Origin: Alistipes sp.
GTDB taxonomy: Bacteria; Bacteroidota; Bacteroidia; Bacteroidales; Rikenellaceae
Reading direction: 5' to 3'
Assembly: GCA_019422485.1 (NCBI GenBank)
Contig: JAHZDG010000042.1
Coordinates: 9,151-17,244, forward strand
Length of the DNA stretch: 8,094 nt
This document shows positions 6,932 to 8,094 of this stretch, in pieces (positions within the stretch are counted from its first letter, which is position 1; every line of letters begins with the position of its first letter). The notes beneath the pieces were generated by a model. That model saw only the letters and a list, made by a program, of their open reading frames with translations, ran no database searches and had not been told where the DNA came from. Made by a program: the position numbers and the translations under genes.

Positions 6932-7635
6932 TATTTTACGCTCCCGAGGTGGATTTCTCGCAAGGCGTTTATGTGTTTTCGGAGGAGGAGTCCCGGCATA
7001 TTGTGCGGGTGCTGCGTCTGGGGGAGGGCGATGAGCTCTTTCTGACTGACGGTCAGGGAACCTTGGCCCGTGCAGAGATAACGAACGGTTCGATGAAAAA
7101 TTGTGAGGTGGCGGTGCGGGAGATCCAACCGGAGTTTGAACGCCGGGCCTATCGGATGCAGTTGGCGGTGGCCCCGACCAAAAATGCCGATCGCATCGAG
7201 TGGCTGGTGGAAAAGGCAACGGAAATCGGGGTGGATGTGATCACCCTCTTGTCGACCGATCATAGCGAACGTCGGGTGTTGCGAACCGATCGTCTGGAAA
7301 AGATCGCGGTAGGTGCGATCAAACAATCTCAAAAAGCTTATTTGCCTCGTATTGAACCTGTCACTCCGTTTGCAGAATGGGTATCGCTGCCTTTTGACGG
7401 TTTGAAGCTGATCGCCCATTGCGAACCGGGAGAGGATAAGGTCCTGATGAAAAATCTGGTTCAGCCCGGAGTCGATGTGCGGGTATTGATTGGCCCTGAA
7501 GGCGATTTTTCGCCGGCTGAAATCGCTCTGGCCCTGCAGCATGGCTATCGTCCCATTTCATTGGGTCGCAGCCGCCTGAGAACCGAAACCGCAGCCTTGG
7601 TTGCTGTACATACCGTAGCATTGATAAACGAATAG
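6925..7635 (+). CDS. rsmE: 16S rRNA (uracil(1498)-N3)-methyltransferase RsmE
   Basis: 236 residues, close to the 243 of the E. coli enzyme. RsmE methylates N3 of U1498 in helix 44 of 16S rRNA in the assembled small subunit, using S-adenosylmethionine; it acts in the cytoplasm. The N-terminal PUA-like domain (about 1-70) shows SRHIVRVLRLGEGDELFLTDGQG. The C-terminal SPOUT domain starts with the motif KNADRIEWLVEKATEIGV, followed by SERRV and a KQSQKAYLPRIEPV segment. The knotted SAM site is formed by IGPEGDF (189-195) and LGRSRLRTETA (213-223). All hallmark motifs are present; the usual LGxRILRTETA reads LGRSRLRTETA, a mild variation. The start is set by the canonical N-terminus MQLFYAPE; the ATG is preceded by an A-rich leader without a strong Shine-Dalgarno. 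It is the first gene of a likely operon: the next ORF begins four bases after its stop. Confidence 0.97.
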   Translation: MQLFYAPEVDFSQGVYVFSEEESRHIVRVLRLGEGDELFLTDGQGTLARAEITNGSMKNCEVAVREIQPEFERRAYRMQLAVAPTKNADRIEWLVEKATEIGVDVITLLSTDHSERRVLRTDRLEKIAVGAIKQSQKAYLPRIEPVTPFAEWVSLPFDGLKLIAHCEPGEDKVLMKNLVQPGVDVRVLIGPEGDFSPAEIALALQHGYRPISLGRSRLRTETAALVAVHTVALINE

Positions 7636-7639
7636 AACG

Positions 7640-8094
7640 ATGTTCACTTCCTCTTTGATTTGGCTTCCTGTGCTGGCCATATTGGTGTTTTTGATCCCCC
7701 GGCAGGGAAAATGGTTCTGGACGCTTGGAATAGTTGCCGTCGGAGCGATTATCTCGGTCGTGGAGGCCTTGGGCGTATTGTCTCAAGATGCCATCCAGGT
7801 GTATCGGGGCGTGAGTAATGTCCTTTTCGGCGATCAGTATGAGGTGGTCGATGCCTTGTCGGCTCTCTTTTTGCTGATTCTGTCGTTGGCGGTTGTTTCG
7901 GTTACCTTTTACGCCCGGGGATATGTGGAACCCCATGCTCAAGAGAAACCGCAGGTGCAGGTGTCGCTGCATTACTTCTGCTTGATGGTCATGTATTTCT
8001 CCATGCTGATGGTGGTGGTGGCCCGGGACGGTTTCCTGTTCCTGTTCGCCTGGGAACTGATGACTTTGGCTTCCTTCCTGTTGGTGCTGTTCAA
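7640..8094 (+). CDS. Proton-conducting membrane subunit, HyfB/NuoL/MrpD-like, N-terminal part (runs off window)
   Basis: 151 codons are visible from ATG at 7640 to the right edge, with no stop; family members are around 500-670 residues. The protein is almost wholly hydrophobic, with membrane segments near 5-20, 26-46, 70-92, 111-128 and 131-151. Diagnostic stretches are DALSALFLLILSL at 71-83, YARGYVEP at 91-98, and RDGFLFLFAWELMTLASFLLV at 129-149. The glutamate in WEL (E139) matches the conserved membrane Glu of the antiporter-like subunits of complex I, which is needed for proton translocation; the partner lysine helix is beyond the window. The sequence style (H...CLMVMYFSM...RD...FAWELM) fits hydrogenase-4 component B-like proteins better than true NuoL, but with only the N-terminus I cannot separate HyfB-, NuoM- and MrpD-type subunits. 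The start is four bases after the rsmE stop, so co-transcription and perhaps translational coupling are likely; other subunits of the complex would be expected downstream. Confidence 0.85.
   Translation, partial: MFTSSLIWLPVLAILVFLIPRQGKWFWTLGIVAVGAIISVVEALGVLSQDAIQVYRGVSNVLFGDQYEVVDALSALFLLILSLAVVSVTFYARGYVEPHAQEKPQVQVSLHYFCLMVMYFSMLMVVVARDGFLFLFAWELMTLASFLLVLF

Noticed and set aside
7361..7972. 203-codon minus-strand frame spanning rsmE and the next gene
   Set aside because: It overlaps two strongly supported plus-strand genes and is polar and low in complexity, with no domain resemblance.
1..8094. Search for CRISPR arrays, tRNA/rRNA genes, insertion sequences, long repeats or defence modules
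   Set aside because: No regularly spaced repeats, cloverleaf genes, transposase motifs or terminal inverted repeats were seen; nearly all the sequence is explained by five conserved genes.

Overview
The window looks like an ordinary chromosomal stretch from a member of the order Bacteroidales. The evidence is the promoter type: four upstream regions carry the Bacteroidota -7 element TAnnTTTG. Start codons also lack a clear Shine-Dalgarno sequence, two enzymes have lipoprotein signal peptides, and the protein families are typical of gut Bacteroidales. Base composition is moderately GC-rich. I cannot fix the genus from sequence alone; an Alistipes-like or other Rikenellaceae/Bacteroidales origin is only a guess.

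Layout from left to right. Positions 2-1444 (minus strand) hold the N-terminal 481 codons of a secreted glycoside hydrolase resembling family GH106; it runs off the left edge. A 165-bp divergent intergenic region with two back-to-back promoter candidates separates it from a 942-residue tandem M16 (insulinase/pitrilysin-type) zinc protease lipoprotein at 1610-4438 (plus). This converges on a 726-residue M3-family (Dcp/oligopeptidase-type) zinc peptidase lipoprotein at 4643-6823 (minus). The 204-bp gap between them holds two strong intrinsic terminators and no recognisable gene. A 101-bp divergent region with two apparently facing promoters leads to rsmE (6925-7635, plus), the 16S rRNA m3U1498 methyltransferase. 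Four bases further on begins a membrane subunit of the NuoL/M/N-HyfB-MrpD superfamily (7640 to the right edge).

Functionally, the M16 and M3 proteins are probably both cell-envelope lipoproteins that degrade peptides: M16 enzymes cut partly unfolded or small proteins, and M3 enzymes cut oligopeptides. They are separately transcribed and insulated by terminators, so a shared role is inference. The glycoside hydrolase would act on exported or environmental glycans; no SusC/SusD pair is visible in the window. rsmE and the ion-pump subunit are probably co-transcribed.

I found no mobile element, CRISPR array, tRNA, rRNA or defence system, and nothing that I would call a previously undescribed system. 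The most interesting points are the overlapping, facing promoters between the M3 gene and rsmE, and the identity of the truncated GH106-like enzyme.
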